A DNA stretch of 52,794 nt from Pedobacter sp. ASV17 (GTDB lineage Bacteria > Bacteroidota > Bacteroidia > Sphingobacteriales > Sphingobacteriaceae): positions 1 through 52,794 of the forward strand of contig NZ_JAELTX010000018.1 in NCBI RefSeq assembly GCF_016429065.1, in the 5' to 3' direction. Numbering within the stretch: position 1 is the first letter of the stretch; every line of letters starts with the position of its first letter. Both the position numbers and the translations under genes were made by a program. Positions 1-9,335 of the stretch are shown piece by piece. Under the pieces are notes generated by a model. The model made no database searches. It saw nothing but the letters and a program-made list of their open reading frames with translations, and had not been told where the DNA came from.

Positions 1-801
1 GTGGTTATTTTCCTCGATATCGCTTTCATCGTACTCATCGAAAAAGAACATTTGGGCGATCCTTCTACCGAAGACATTAAAAACCTGATGCAGTGGGGTG
101 TAGTAAGTACCATGATTTCCTTTACGCTGATTGCCATTAACACTGGAAGCTATTTAGTGGCCAACTGGAAAAACTCCGAAATGAGTTTGGCCCAACATAA
201 ACTAAGAGAATCGGAATTAAAGCAGGCTTCTGTAGAAGCGCAGTTAAATGCCTTGAAACTACAGTTAGACCCTCATTTTATCTTCAACAGTTTAAGTATC
301 CTTTCAGAGCTGATTTTAGAGGACCAACAGTTGGGTTACGAATATTCCGAACGGTTTTCGAGAGTGTACCGCTTCCTTTTGGTCAACTCCAAAAAGAACA
401 CGATTTCCTTAGAAGAGGAACTCAAGTTTCTAGATTCGTACATCTTCCTGATCAAACACCGCATAGGTTCGGGCATTACCTTTGATATAGACGTGGCTCC
501 ACAAAGCAAATTATTGTATTTGCCGCCATTAACCCTACAGCTACTCATCGAAAACGCACTTAAGCACAATGCTACCAGTAAAAATAGCCCCCTAAGTATC
601 AAAATATACAGCAAAGAAACGGCTGTTTTGGTGGTCGAAAATTCCTTATCTTTAATAGAAAACCAAAATTTGCGGTCTTTTGGTATCGGGCTACCCAATA
701 TCATGAATAGGTTCCAACTTTTGCAAGGCAAGTTGCCTGAAATCGTAAAGGACGCCTCTACCTATAAAGTAATTATTCACCTCATGGATTATGAACAATA
801 A
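1..801 (+). CDS. LytS-like sensor histidine kinase (5' truncated by window)
   Basis: Membrane histidine kinase of the LytS/YehU type (His_kinase family), expected to phosphorylate the response regulator encoded directly after it. Two hydrophobic stretches at residues 1-14 and 33-55 look like the last membrane helices. A short coiled linker follows, then the motif LQLDPHFIFNSL, with the presumed phospho-acceptor His at residue 92. A HATPase-like end contains LLIENALKHN and GIGLPN. The GTG at base 1 is probably internal: family members normally carry more membrane helices, so the true start lies outside the window. The last 11 bases overlap the next gene, which indicates translational coupling. 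The signal sensed cannot be read from the sequence. Confidence 0.9.
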   Translation: MVIFLDIAFIVLIEKEHLGDPSTEDIKNLMQWGVVSTMISFTLIAINTGSYLVANWKNSEMSLAQHKLRESELKQASVEAQLNALKLQLDPHFIFNSLSILSELILEDQQLGYEYSERFSRVYRFLLVNSKKNTISLEEELKFLDSYIFLIKHRIGSGITFDIDVAPQSKLLYLPPLTLQLLIENALKHNATSKNSPLSIKIYSKETAVLVVENSLSLIENQNLRSFGIGLPNIMNRFQLLQGKLPEIVKDASTYKVIIHLMDYEQ

Positions 802-1543
802 CATCCTTATTATTGAAGATGAAAAGCTAAACGCTGATCGTTTAAAGCGCCTCATAGGGATGATTAGGCCACAGGCTACCATCCTTGCCGTTTTAGAAAG
901 TGTACAGGAAACGGTCGACTGGTTGGCAAATTCGCCCATGCCCGATTTGGTGATGATGGATGTGCGATTATCCGATGGTCTAAGCTTCGAGATTTTCGAA
1001 AAAGCAAACATCACCTGTCCCATTATTTTCACCACAGCTTATGACGAGTATGCCGTTAAGGCTTTTAAATACAACAGTGTTGATTACCTGCTGAAACCAG
1101 TAGAACATGAAGAATTGGCCCTGGCTTTAGAAAAGGTAGAACAAAACCATTCTTTCAGCAACCAGCAATCTATTGAAGATTTGGTAAGGTACCTGAAGCC
1201 TAAGGAGCATCGGAGCCGATTTTTGATTCCTTTTAAAGACGGTTATAAAGCGGTATCGGTAAGCGATGTACATTATTTCTTTTTAGAATTTAAAGTGACC
1301 AAGGCTAGGTTGCAGGACGGCACCGAAGTGACTTTGCCACATACCATGGAGGAACTGGACCAACAGCTAGATCCGCATTTGTTTTTTAGGGCCAACAGAC
1401 AATGCATTATTCATGTAAATGCCATTGCCCAGTTGCACAACCACTTTAATGGAAAAATAAAGGTTGCTTTAAAAAATAGTGATATGGAGGTGATTGTGAG
1501 TAGGGAAAAGGCTGCGGCGCTAAAACAGTGGATGGATTGTTAA
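791..1543 (+). CDS. LytTR-family response regulator
   Basis: Two-component response regulator of 250 residues. The N-terminal receiver has the acidic pair IIEDE at residues 8-12, phospho-acceptor Asp57 (LVMMDVRLSDG), a T/A switch region (IIFTTAYDEYAVKAF) and the conserved Lys in YLLKPVE. The C-terminal ~105 residues match a LytTR DNA-binding domain: FLIPFKDGYKAVSVSDVHYF, then a LFFRANRQCIIHVNAI segment. Its start codon lies inside the kinase gene, so the two form a coupled LytS/LytR-type pair. Known family members bind direct repeats upstream of target promoters; no target is evident here. Full length for the family. Confidence 0.95.
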   Translation: MNNNILIIEDEKLNADRLKRLIGMIRPQATILAVLESVQETVDWLANSPMPDLVMMDVRLSDGLSFEIFEKANITCPIIFTTAYDEYAVKAFKYNSVDYLLKPVEHEELALALEKVEQNHSFSNQQSIEDLVRYLKPKEHRSRFLIPFKDGYKAVSVSDVHYFFLEFKVTKARLQDGTEVTLPHTMEELDQQLDPHLFFRANRQCIIHVNAIAQLHNHFNGKIKVALKNSDMEVIVSREKAAALKQWMDC

Positions 1544-1852
1544 CTAGTGACTAGGTGTTAGTGGCTAGGAGCTAGGAGTTAGTCCCGATACTTCGGGGTT
1601 CATTAGCTCATTAACTCATTAGGAAAGCAATAAATAACGTTGCTACTTCGTCATTTCGATCCCGAGTTTTTCGGGAGAGAAATCTAGCATCAAGCAAAAA
1701 AATATAAAAGAAAGACTTGATATTGTTACTCTGGTAAACAGGAAAAAATAATAAAGAACGAAGTAAAATCTAGCATAAAGCTATTCAGTGCTAGATTTTA
1801 CTTCTTCGTTGAAATGATGGCGTACTCCTACCAATAAAATGGCAACTCCTTA
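1544..1852. repeat. Intergenic region with a MITE-like inverted repeat element
   Basis: No gene seen. At about 1649-1832 a left end (CGTCATTTCGATCCCGAG, then TCGGGAGAGAAATCTAGCA) is mirrored on the right by TGCTAGATTTTAC and TTCGTTGAAATGATGG, giving a non-coding element of roughly 180 bp with imperfect terminal inverted repeats. An inner inverted repeat, AGTAAAATCTAGCA / TGCTAGATTTTACT, sits in its right half. The same end sequences recur at 8.96, 9.18, 15.57, 16.53, 19.93, 20.12, 20.35 and 20.58 kb. The first 80 bases hold TAG-rich low-complexity text (CTAGTGACTAGGTGTTAG) and a small hairpin, CCCGATACTTCGGG. Confidence 0.6.
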
Positions 1853-2662
1853 TTACAAAGGAAGTGATAACAACGGTACGCTATTGCCCGAAGCCATTAC
1901 CCTGGTTTTGCTCTTTCGCAGTAAACTATCCCAAAAACCATGTCGGTAAGGAACCATTACCAGTAAATCCGTTTGCGATGCTATAATTTCATCCTCAATG
2001 GCTTTAATGATTTTTGAAGATTGCACCTGCTTGTAAAAATGGTCAACCTGTGCCAATGAATGATCTACCAGACTTAGTTCTTCGCTATTTGAAAGATCTT
2101 CCGCTTTTTGACGTACATGGAAAACCTCTACCGTAGCACTAAAATCTTTAGCCAATATCTTTACATCGTTCAATATTTTGGCATGTATGCCTCGGGCAAT
2201 ATCGCAAGCAAAAAGAATGTGTTTGATCCCTTTGTATTGTGCTTGTAGTGGAACCGATAAAGTAGGGAACTTTAACCTGTCGATCACTTGCGTAGTGGTA
2301 TTGCCCAACAAGTCTTGCTCCAATGATTTTTCTGGCATGCCCATCACCAACAAGTCTGCTCGATGCAAATGGATGCAGCCTACCAGTTCTTCATAGAAAT
2401 CGCCAGAAGCAAAATGAATATCGGTTTTAATATGGTAAATACCGCTAATCAACTCGGCAATCTCTTTCAGTTTATCATGTCTCCATGTCAATATCTTATC
2501 TATTTCACTACCCGATACACGGGCATTCATGGCATGGATAGACGTATTGTAAAGGTTGTAAAGCACCAGCTTATAGCCTCTTTCGGCAGCTGCAGCAGCA
2601 GCATAGGTCATGGCGTGATCTGCTTCCGCCGAAAAATCAGTAGCAACAATAATCGTTTTCAT
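1853..2662 (-). CDS. Universal stress protein, tandem UspA domains
   Basis: Cytoplasmic universal stress protein of 269 residues made of two UspA folds in tandem. The first begins MKTIIVATDFSAEADHA at residues 1-17; the second begins near residue 147 with IKHILFACDIARG. Each has the conserved early Asp (TDFS, CDIA). The first half also keeps a reduced nucleotide-binding region (GMPEKSLEQDLLGNTTTQ), close to but not a perfect match of the G-2x-G-9x-G-S/T motif. The second half lacks a clear copy, so at most one site may bind ATP. Known roles are stress survival and redox or energy signalling; no specific role can be assigned. It is a single gene on the minus strand, divergent from the efflux operon. 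Confidence 0.9.
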   Translation of the reverse strand: MKTIIVATDFSAEADHAMTYAAAAAAERGYKLVLYNLYNTSIHAMNARVSGSEIDKILTWRHDKLKEIAELISGIYHIKTDIHFASGDFYEELVGCIHLHRADLLVMGMPEKSLEQDLLGNTTTQVIDRLKFPTLSVPLQAQYKGIKHILFACDIARGIHAKILNDVKILAKDFSATVEVFHVRQKAEDLSNSEELSLVDHSLAQVDHFYKQVQSSKIIKAIEDEIIASQTDLLVMVPYRHGFWDSLLRKSKTRVMASGNSVPLLSLPL

Positions 2663-3145
2663 TTTTTTAGCATTGAGAAGATAAAAACAGGAAAAACCGC
2701 CAGCATAAATGTCTGGCAGTTCCCATCTGTGTGTAAATGGATAAGTTTAAAACAGAAACCTGAATGCCCATGGCTTCGATTTCTCTGTTGTTGGGCAATA
2801 TAATTTAAGGCGAAGGCCTCTCTACGATTAAATTTTTCATCATGATCTCCTTAATAAAATACCTGATGACGTAAAAATAAAACGACTAGGCTTCGCTAGC
2901 TATTTTAAATTCCCGAAACGGAAAAATTAACTGCTCAAATGAAGACGTTTAGCTACTGAAATGTATGGGCTTCAATTATCGATGATGGACAGGTATCGGC
3001 TTCCTTGGCTACTACAGGGCCGTTAAAACGTTTGGGTCGAACCCGTTTTCACTTCGGGTGCCAATTTATCCGTTTCGGTCATTTTTACCCCTTTAAGCTC
3101 TTAAAATCTGCTTTCTTTTGCACCGAAAATTTAATTGAAAATAAA
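2663..3145. other. Divergent intergenic region, no gene recognised
   Basis: These 483 bp separate the stress protein gene (minus) from the efflux operon (plus) and must hold promoters for both. I found no clear TAnnTTTG box within 100 bp of either start. An in-frame upstream extension of the adaptor from about 3005 lacks signal-peptide character and is treated as non-coding. A weak 5-bp hairpin (GCCAG/CTGGC) lies at 2699-2717. Confidence 0.4.
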
Positions 3146-4261
3146 ATGTTACAAAAGAATACTACAAAGAGAGAAGCTTATTGGCTGGTATTGCTAGTCT
3201 CTATCTTGCTGTCTGCCTGTGGGCAACCTCAGCAGGGGTTTGAGATGCCGCCAGTAAATACAGATTTCATGACGCTTGGTTTAGCCGATGCTTCTATAGA
3301 GAAACGTTACCCAGGGATGATTGAAGGAACAGTGAACGTAGAGGTAAAAGCGCAGGTAAGCGGTTATCTGGAAACCATCTACGTGAAAGAAGGTGACTAT
3401 GTAAACAAAGGACAATCCTTGTTTAAAATAAAGGGAGACGTTTTTAATGAGCAAGTGAACAATAGCCAAGCTAATTTGAAAGCGGCATTGGCGGCACAGG
3501 CAAATGCTAAAATAGAGGTAGAGAAAATCAAGCCTTTGGTGGCTGAAAAAGTAGTTTCGGATATCCAGTTAAAAACTGCGCAAGCCAATTACGATGCCGC
3601 AGCTGCACAAGTGGCACAAGCTAAAGCAGCCTTAGGTTCTTCGCAAATCAATGCTGATTTTGCCATCATTAAAGCCCCTGTAAGTGGTTACATTGGCAGG
3701 ATTCCTAACCGTATTGGTAATTTGGTTACGCCAGCAGATGCCGCTCCGTTAACTACCTTGTCTGAAATCAATCAGGTATTGGTGTATTTCTCCATGAGCG
3801 AAGCTGATTTTATTGCCTTTAACCAAGATCGTAAAACGGATGTGGGCATGAACACCGTGAGCCTAATTATGGCTGATGGCAAGCCTTATGCACACCAAGG
3901 TAAATTGGAATTGGCCAGCGGTAACATCGAGAGGAGCACTGGAAGTATTGCCCTAAAAGCGGTTTTCCCTAATCCAGACAAATTATTACGTTCTGGCGGT
4001 GCAGGTCGTGTGATCATTACCAAGAAATTAAAAGATGCTTTGGCATTGCCGATGGCTAGTGTGAAAGATGTACAAGACAAGTTCTTTGTGTTTACCCTTG
4101 CAGATAGCAATAAGGTAGCCATGAAAGCGATTGAAGTTCTTGGAAGATCAGGTGACAACTACATAGTAAAATCGGGTGTGGCCAAAGGCGAAAAAATTGC
4201 GATCAACAGTATAGATGCCTTGTCTGAAGGCGTAAAAGTAGTGCCTACGGTTGCTAAGTAA
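3146..4261 (+). CDS. RND efflux periplasmic adaptor lipoprotein (HlyD/MFP family)
   Basis: Membrane fusion protein linking an inner-membrane RND pump to an outer-membrane channel. I chose the ATG at 3146 because it gives a normal lipoprotein signal: basic start, hydrophobic run and the lipobox LLSAC, with the lipidated Cys at residue 25. The longer in-frame reading from 3005 would bury that signal behind about 47 residues. The lipoyl/barrel-sandwich half-motifs are AQVSGYLETIYVKEGDYV and the returning APVSGYIGRIPNRIGNLV. They flank a coiled-coil hairpin rich in Ala, Gln and Lys (QANLKAALAAQANAKIEVEK). It is first of three genes in order adaptor-pump-channel, 35 bp before the pump gene. The 371-residue length is normal. 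Confidence 0.93.
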   Translation: MLQKNTTKREAYWLVLLVSILLSACGQPQQGFEMPPVNTDFMTLGLADASIEKRYPGMIEGTVNVEVKAQVSGYLETIYVKEGDYVNKGQSLFKIKGDVFNEQVNNSQANLKAALAAQANAKIEVEKIKPLVAEKVVSDIQLKTAQANYDAAAAQVAQAKAALGSSQINADFAIIKAPVSGYIGRIPNRIGNLVTPADAAPLTTLSEINQVLVYFSMSEADFIAFNQDRKTDVGMNTVSLIMADGKPYAHQGKLELASGNIERSTGSIALKAVFPNPDKLLRSGGAGRVIITKKLKDALALPMASVKDVQDKFFVFTLADSNKVAMKAIEVLGRSGDNYIVKSGVAKGEKIAINSIDALSEGVKVVPTVAK

Positions 4262-4296
4262 CGCATCAAAAATTACATTGTTTTAAAAAGCATTTT

Positions 4297-7200
4297 ATGT
4301 TAAAGAGAATTATAGATAGGCCAGTATTGGCCACGGTAATCTCTGTAGTGCTGGTGATCTTGGGGATCATTGGGCTAACGAGATTGCCAGTAACAAGGTT
4401 CCCCGATATTTCGCCGCCAACGGTTACCGTTTCGGGAAGTTATCCAGGGGGAAATAGTGAGTCGGTAATCCGATCGGTGGTAACGCCATTAGAGGAGCAG
4501 ATCAACGGGGTAGAGCAAATGGAATACATCAAATCAACCGCCAGTAACGACGGTTCATTTTCCATTTCGGTTATTTTTAAGCAAGGTGTTAACCCCGATC
4601 AGGCTGCGGTAAACGTACAGAACAGGGTACAACAAGCTACGCCTATTCTTCCGCAAGAGGTAATTCAAATGGGTTTAACCACCTCTAAACAGCAAAATAG
4701 TATGATCATGATCTTCGATGTTTACACCGAGGATAACAATAAGTATGATGAAACTTTCCTGCAAAACTACATCAATATTAACATGGTGCCTCAAATTAAG
4801 AGGGTACCAGGCGTAGGGCAGGTACAATTGTTTGGGTCCAAAGATTACTCGATGCGTGTTTGGTTGAATCCGCAAAAGATGGCCAACTACGGCTTGATTC
4901 CTTCGGATATCAATACGGCTATTTCACGTCAAAGTGTGGAGTCGGCCCCAGGTAAATTAGGTGCCGAATCTGATGCACCATTGGAATACGTAATGCGTTA
5001 CAAGGGCAAGAAGAACCAAACGACGGAATACGAAAATATCATCGTGAAACGAAATGGTGGAGAGTTGGTACGCCTAAAAGATGTAGCCAGAATCGAGTTT
5101 GGTTCTATTTACTATGGTGGTAACAGTACCTCCAACGGGAAAAATGCCGTAACAGCGGCAATCTTGCAAACTACAGGTTCCAATGCAAATGCCATTGAAA
5201 TTGGGGTAAATGCCGAGCTGGAAAAAGCTGCCAAGTCATTTCCTCCAGGGATTAAGTATGGTAAGTTAATGAGTACCAAAGAACGTTTGGACGAAGCGAC
5301 CAGTCAGGTGAAATCTACCTTGATTGAAGCCTTTATCTTGGTGTTTATTGTCGTGTTCCTATTCTTACAGGATTTCCGATCGACCATTATCCCAGCTATT
5401 GCGGTGCCAGTAGCCATTATTGGTACATTCTTTTTCTTGTTGGTATTTGGCTTTACCATTAATATCCTTACGCTATTTGCCTTGGTATTGGCCATTGGTA
5501 TTGTGGTGGATGATGCCATTGTGGTAGTGGAAGCGGTGCACAGTAAAATGGAAGGCTCTAACATGTCGGGGAAAGAAGCTACCCATACGGCCATGGGCGA
5601 AATTACTGGAGCGGTAATCTCTATCACTTTGGTAATGTCGGCGGTGTTTATCCCCATTGGTTTCATGACAGGTTCATCAGGTATTTTCTATAAGCAGTTT
5701 GCTTATACCTTGGCCATTGCCATTATCATTTCGGCGGTAAACGCTTTAACACTTACCCCAGCCCTTTGTGCTTTGTTGTTGAAAAACAATCACGCAGGTG
5801 AACATGCGAATAAGCCAGCGGAACGCGGTTTCAAAAAACGTTTCTTTACAGCTTTTAATGCTGGTTTCGATAATTTGACCAGTCGCTATATCAAAGCACT
5901 TCGTTTCTTGATCAAAAAGAAATGGTTGGGTGCAGGTTTAACCGTGGGCATTAGTGCCATTGCGATTTTCCTGATGGTAAGCACTCCTAAAAGTTTTGTG
6001 CCAATGGAAGATGACGGCTTTATGGTATTTAGTTTAAGCATGCCTCCAGGTACTGCATTAGACCGTACCACAGAAGTTGCCAAAAAAATTGATAACATCT
6101 TTAAAGGAAATGAAGCCGTAGAAAGTGTAGCGAATATTACAGGTTTCAACATCTTATCAAACAGTGCCAGTCCAGCTTACGGATTAGGTTTCGTGAAGTT
6201 AAAGCCTAAGAAAGATCGTGGAGCGGTACAAGATATTGATCAGATTACGGCCGCAGTTTCTGCACAATTAGCAGGTATCAAAGAAGGTTCGGTAATGGTA
6301 TTTAGGATGCCTCCTGTAGAGGGTTATGGCGTAACCAACGGTGCCGAAATTGTATTGCAGGATAAAACAGGAAAAGATGCGGCTGCTTTAAAAGCCATGG
6401 CTGATAAGCTGATGGGACAAATTATGCAGCAACCTGGTGTACAATATGCCTACACTACTTTCCGTGCAGATTTTCCACAGTTTGAGATTGAGGTAGATGA
6501 AGATAAAGCCAGCCAAATGGGCTTGAACGTCAGTGATATTATGCAAACCATACAGGTTTATTTTTCTGGAGACCAGAGCTTGAACTTTACCAGATTTGGT
6601 AAGTTTTACAGGGTGAGCGTAAAAGCTGATGGGGTTTTCAGGGCTGATGAAGATGCTTTCAACGAAATTTTTGTGAGGAACGACCTCAATCAAATGGTGC
6701 CTGTAAAAGGATTGGTGAGCTTGCATAAAGTTTACGGACCAGAGTCGATGAGCAGATACAATTTGTACAATGCTTTAACCATTAACGTAATGCCTATTCC
6801 AGGTACAAGTAGTGGCGATATCATGGACAATTTGGAGAAAAACGTATTGAGCAAATTGCCTTCTGATTATGGTTACGAGTGGACAGGATTAAGCTTGGAA
6901 GAGAAATCTTCGGGTGCACAAACCTTGGTGATTTTATCTCTCTGTTTACTGTTCGTGTACTTCTTGCTGGCAGCGCAATACGAGAGTTACCTATTGCCAT
7001 TAGCGGTACTTTTGTCTATTCCAACAGGGGTGTTGGGTGCTTTCGGTGGGATCAAAGCCATCGGTTTAGATAATAACATTTATGTACAGGTAGGTTTGAT
7101 CATGTTGGTAGGTTTGCTGGCCAAAAATGCCATCCTGATTGTGGAGTTTGCCGTGCAACGTAGAGCTTCAGGATCGTCGATCAAAGAAGCGGCAATTGAT

Positions 7201-7452
7201 GGTGCAAAATCGAGGTTAAGACCAATCATCATGACTTCCCTTGCCTTTATTGTGGGGATGATTCCTTTGATGATTGCTACTGGAGGTTCGGCCATGGGAA
7301 ATAGATCCATCAGTACTGGCGCAGCTATCGGGATGTTAACTGGAGTAGTCTTTGGGGTATTCGTTATTCCATTGTTGTACATGCTGTTCCAATTTTTACA
7401 GGAAAAGGTGTCGAGTAAAAAACCATTACCTCAACCTGAATTAAATCATTAA
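4297..7452 (+). CDS. RND multidrug efflux pump, inner-membrane subunit (HAE1/AcrB family)
   Basis: Proton-driven trimeric efflux transporter of 1051 residues, the usual HAE1 size. The N-terminus is typical (RPVLATVISVVLVILGIIGL, then FPDISPPTVTVSGSYPGG). TM4 carries the proton-relay pair Asp405-Asp406 (GIVVDDAIVVVEAV), and TM10 the matching Lys943 in GLLAKNAILIVEFA. Two large periplasmic loops lie between TM1-TM2 and TM7-TM8, as in AcrB. The HAE1 rather than heavy-metal class follows from overall similarity to AcrB/MexB-like sequences. The substrate cannot be inferred; drugs, detergents or lipophilic metabolites are typical. It lies 35 bp after the adaptor and 2 bp before the channel gene, so one transcript is likely. 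Confidence 0.96.
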   Translation: MLKRIIDRPVLATVISVVLVILGIIGLTRLPVTRFPDISPPTVTVSGSYPGGNSESVIRSVVTPLEEQINGVEQMEYIKSTASNDGSFSISVIFKQGVNPDQAAVNVQNRVQQATPILPQEVIQMGLTTSKQQNSMIMIFDVYTEDNNKYDETFLQNYININMVPQIKRVPGVGQVQLFGSKDYSMRVWLNPQKMANYGLIPSDINTAISRQSVESAPGKLGAESDAPLEYVMRYKGKKNQTTEYENIIVKRNGGELVRLKDVARIEFGSIYYGGNSTSNGKNAVTAAILQTTGSNANAIEIGVNAELEKAAKSFPPGIKYGKLMSTKERLDEATSQVKSTLIEAFILVFIVVFLFLQDFRSTIIPAIAVPVAIIGTFFFLLVFGFTINILTLFALVLAIGIVVDDAIVVVEAVHSKMEGSNMSGKEATHTAMGEITGAVISITLVMSAVFIPIGFMTGSSGIFYKQFAYTLAIAIIISAVNALTLTPALCALLLKNNHAGEHANKPAERGFKKRFFTAFNAGFDNLTSRYIKALRFLIKKKWLGAGLTVGISAIAIFLMVSTPKSFVPMEDDGFMVFSLSMPPGTALDRTTEVAKKIDNIFKGNEAVESVANITGFNILSNSASPAYGLGFVKLKPKKDRGAVQDIDQITAAVSAQLAGIKEGSVMVFRMPPVEGYGVTNGAEIVLQDKTGKDAAALKAMADKLMGQIMQQPGVQYAYTTFRADFPQFEIEVDEDKASQMGLNVSDIMQTIQVYFSGDQSLNFTRFGKFYRVSVKADGVFRADEDAFNEIFVRNDLNQMVPVKGLVSLHKVYGPESMSRYNLYNALTINVMPIPGTSSGDIMDNLEKNVLSKLPSDYGYEWTGLSLEEKSSGAQTLVILSLCLLFVYFLLAAQYESYLLPLAVLLSIPTGVLGAFGGIKAIGLDNNIYVQVGLIMLVGLLAKNAILIVEFAVQRRASGSSIKEAAIDGAKSRLRPIIMTSLAFIVGMIPLMIATGGSAMGNRSISTGAAIGMLTGVVFGVFVIPLLYMLFQFLQEKVSSKKPLPQPELNH

Positions 7453-7454
7453 TT

Positions 7455-8867
7455 ATGAAACGAGTTTTAAATTATATCATCGTTTGTGCGGTAGTGTCTG
7501 TGGTCTTGTCATCTTGTGCGGTGGGTAAAAAATACCAACGCCCAGATTTGGCTACGCCTGATGCTTACCGTACTACAATGGCCCTTACTGGCGACACGGT
7601 GCTGTTGCCATGGAGAGCTTTTTTTAAGGACCAGCAATTGGTAACCTTAATCAACCAGGCGCTGGAAAAAAATAAAGACGTAGCCGTAGCCATGTTGAAC
7701 ATGGAGCAATTGGAGCGTTCTTTTAAGCAAGCTAAACTTGGTTTATTGCCAACTTTAGACCTTAGCGTAGGGGCTTCAAGAATCTACCAGTCTAAAAATT
7801 CATTGAACGGTTCACTTAGCCAACAATTTGTGGGCAGTAGTTACCTAGATGATTATAGTGCGACCCTATCTCTATCGTGGGAAGCTGATATTTGGGGCAA
7901 AGCAAAAATGCAGAAAGATGTCGCTAGAGCGAATTACTTTATGCAGAAGGAAAACCTTTCGGCCCTAAAAACCAGGATCATTGCTCAAGTGGCGCAAGCA
8001 TATTACAATTTGCTTGCCCTTGATGAGCAATTGAAAGTAGCAGAGCGAAATATTGTGCTTAGTGATAGTACTTTAAGGATGATCCAATTGCAGTTCCAAG
8101 CAGCACAAGTAAATTCTCTAGGGGTGGAGCAAGCCGTAGCACAGAAAAAAACGGCCGAGCTTTTGGTTCCCTTGGCCAAGCAGAATATTGCGATACAGGA
8201 AAATGCCTTAAGTATTTTATGTGGCGATTATCCTAAAAATATAGCCAGAAACTTTGCTTTTAAAACGACAGATATTGGTGAGGTTTTCCCTGATGGTGTA
8301 CCTGCAAAATTGTTGAGCAGAAGACCAGATTTGAAAGCGGCAGAATATGCGGTAGTATCGGCCAATGCCAATACTGGCTTAGCTAAAGCGGCCATGTATC
8401 CAAGTATTAGCATTACACCGTCAATTGGTGCTAACTCGTATCAATTTAACAACTGGTTTGATTTGCCAGGCTCATTGGTCAAAAACATTGGTGGTAACCT
8501 TGCCCAACCCATCTTTAGAAAAAAGGAGTTGAAGACCAACTACGAGATTGCGAAACTGGAGCAGCAAAAATCGGCAGAGCAGTTCCGTCAATCGATGATG
8601 TTAGCAGTGAGCGAAGTCTCTGATGCCATGATTAAATCTAGTCATGCTACAGAGCGAATGGTTTTAATTGGTGAGAAGAAGGTTGCTTTGGATAAGGCAG
8701 TGAAAAATGCATTGCTATTATATCGTAGCGGGATGGCCACTTACTTAGAAGTGATTGTTGCGCAAAACAGTGCTTTGCAAAATGAATTAGATGTTATATC
8801 CCTTCAAAAAGAAAAAGCAGATGCAAAAATTGATTTGTATCGTGCGCTTGGAGGAGGAGTAGAGTAG
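7455..8867 (+). CDS. Outer-membrane efflux lipoprotein, NodT/OprM-like (TolC superfamily)
   Basis: Outer-membrane channel of the tripartite pump, 470 residues. The signal ends in the lipobox VLSSC with Cys21, then AVGKKYQRPDL, the typical NodT/OprM start (CxVGPxYxxP). Two OEP repeats can be followed. The first holds WEADIWGKAKMQKDVARA and ALLDEQ-type helices; the second contains LLSRRPDLKAAEYAV, a hallmark of the family, and ends in LYRSGMATYLEVIVAQNS. It begins 2 bp after the pump stop codon. Alternate-gene possibility is low. The hairpin at 8890-8926 probably ends the operon. Confidence 0.95.
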   Translation: MKRVLNYIIVCAVVSVVLSSCAVGKKYQRPDLATPDAYRTTMALTGDTVLLPWRAFFKDQQLVTLINQALEKNKDVAVAMLNMEQLERSFKQAKLGLLPTLDLSVGASRIYQSKNSLNGSLSQQFVGSSYLDDYSATLSLSWEADIWGKAKMQKDVARANYFMQKENLSALKTRIIAQVAQAYYNLLALDEQLKVAERNIVLSDSTLRMIQLQFQAAQVNSLGVEQAVAQKKTAELLVPLAKQNIAIQENALSILCGDYPKNIARNFAFKTTDIGEVFPDGVPAKLLSRRPDLKAAEYAVVSANANTGLAKAAMYPSISITPSIGANSYQFNNWFDLPGSLVKNIGGNLAQPIFRKKELKTNYEIAKLEQQKSAEQFRQSMMLAVSEVSDAMIKSSHATERMVLIGEKKVALDKAVKNALLLYRSGMATYLEVIVAQNSALQNELDVISLQKEKADAKIDLYRALGGGVE

Positions 8868-8889
8868 TTTGTTGAATAGTTGTTAGTTG

Positions 8890-8926
8890 ATGGCCCGAGC
8901 TATGGATGTAGTTCGGGCCATTCTTT
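8890..8926 (+). terminator. Putative terminator of the efflux operon
   Basis: A perfect 9-bp stem, ATGGCCCGA / TCGGGCCAT, with a 14-nt loop lies 23 bp after the channel stop codon. It is followed by only a weak U-tract (TCTTTGTG), so termination could be partial. Confidence 0.55.
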
Positions 8927-8942
8927 GTGAAAAGTTTAAAAG

Positions 8943-9230
8943 TCTTCTATCGTTCCTATACCGTCATCTCGAATGTGTCAGTCCCAATTCTTCGGGAGAG
9001 AGGTCTAAGGACTTTGTCTTTCCGCCATATATTTCAAGACCTCATAGAGGTCAAATATCTATAACATGGTCGATTATCATTGATGCGACTCTGTAGGAGT
9101 CGTATGTTTTTTGTACGCTTGTGCTATAACCATCAAAATCCTTCGGATTTAGTTCAGATCTTCTATCGTTCCTATATCGTCATCTCGAGTGTGTCAGTCC
9201 CAATTCTTCGGGAGAGAGACCTTTGGACTT
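8943..9230. repeat. 72-bp direct repeat pair separated by small hairpins
   Basis: Copies at 8943-9014 and 9159-9230 (offset 216 bp) start TCTTCTATCGTTCCTATA, contain CGTCATCTCGA and CAATTCTTCGGGAGAGAG, and differ at only a few positions. They belong to the dispersed CGTCATCTCGA...GAGAGATCT family. Between them lie three small stems: GACCT/AGGTC at 9038-9052, an ATGCGACTC/GAGTCGTAT stem (one G-T pair) at 9083-9105 followed by a T-run, and AAATCC/GGATTT at 9136-9150. A short reading frame at 8887-9096 crosses this text and is not a credible gene. Confidence 0.7.
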
Positions 9231-9234
9231 TATA

Positions 9235-9267
9235 AGACTTACGAAGTTTTCTAAACTTCGTAAGTCT
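9235..9267. terminator. Perfect 15-bp stem hairpin between convergent genes
   Basis: AGACTTACGAAGTTT and AAACTTCGTAAGTCT form a perfect 15-bp stem around a 3-nt TCT loop. It sits between the efflux operon and the convergent MarR-GNAT gene. It lacks a strong U-tract on either side, so a bidirectional terminator or a repeat hairpin are both possible. Confidence 0.5.
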
Positions 9268-9335
9268 AAAACTAGAATACCACTTTAAAAGATTTAACGT
9301 CTAGCAAATTTGCCCTTTGAGCAAATATTTTCAAC

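Noticed and set aside
2363..2803. 146-codon plus-strand reading frame opposite the stress protein gene
   Set aside because: It lies mostly antisense to a clear UspA gene and its translation has no domain or signal features.
3005..3145. N-terminal extension of the efflux adaptor by 47 codons
   Set aside because: The lipoprotein signal and lipobox begin only after the ATG at 3146; the extension has no signal character.
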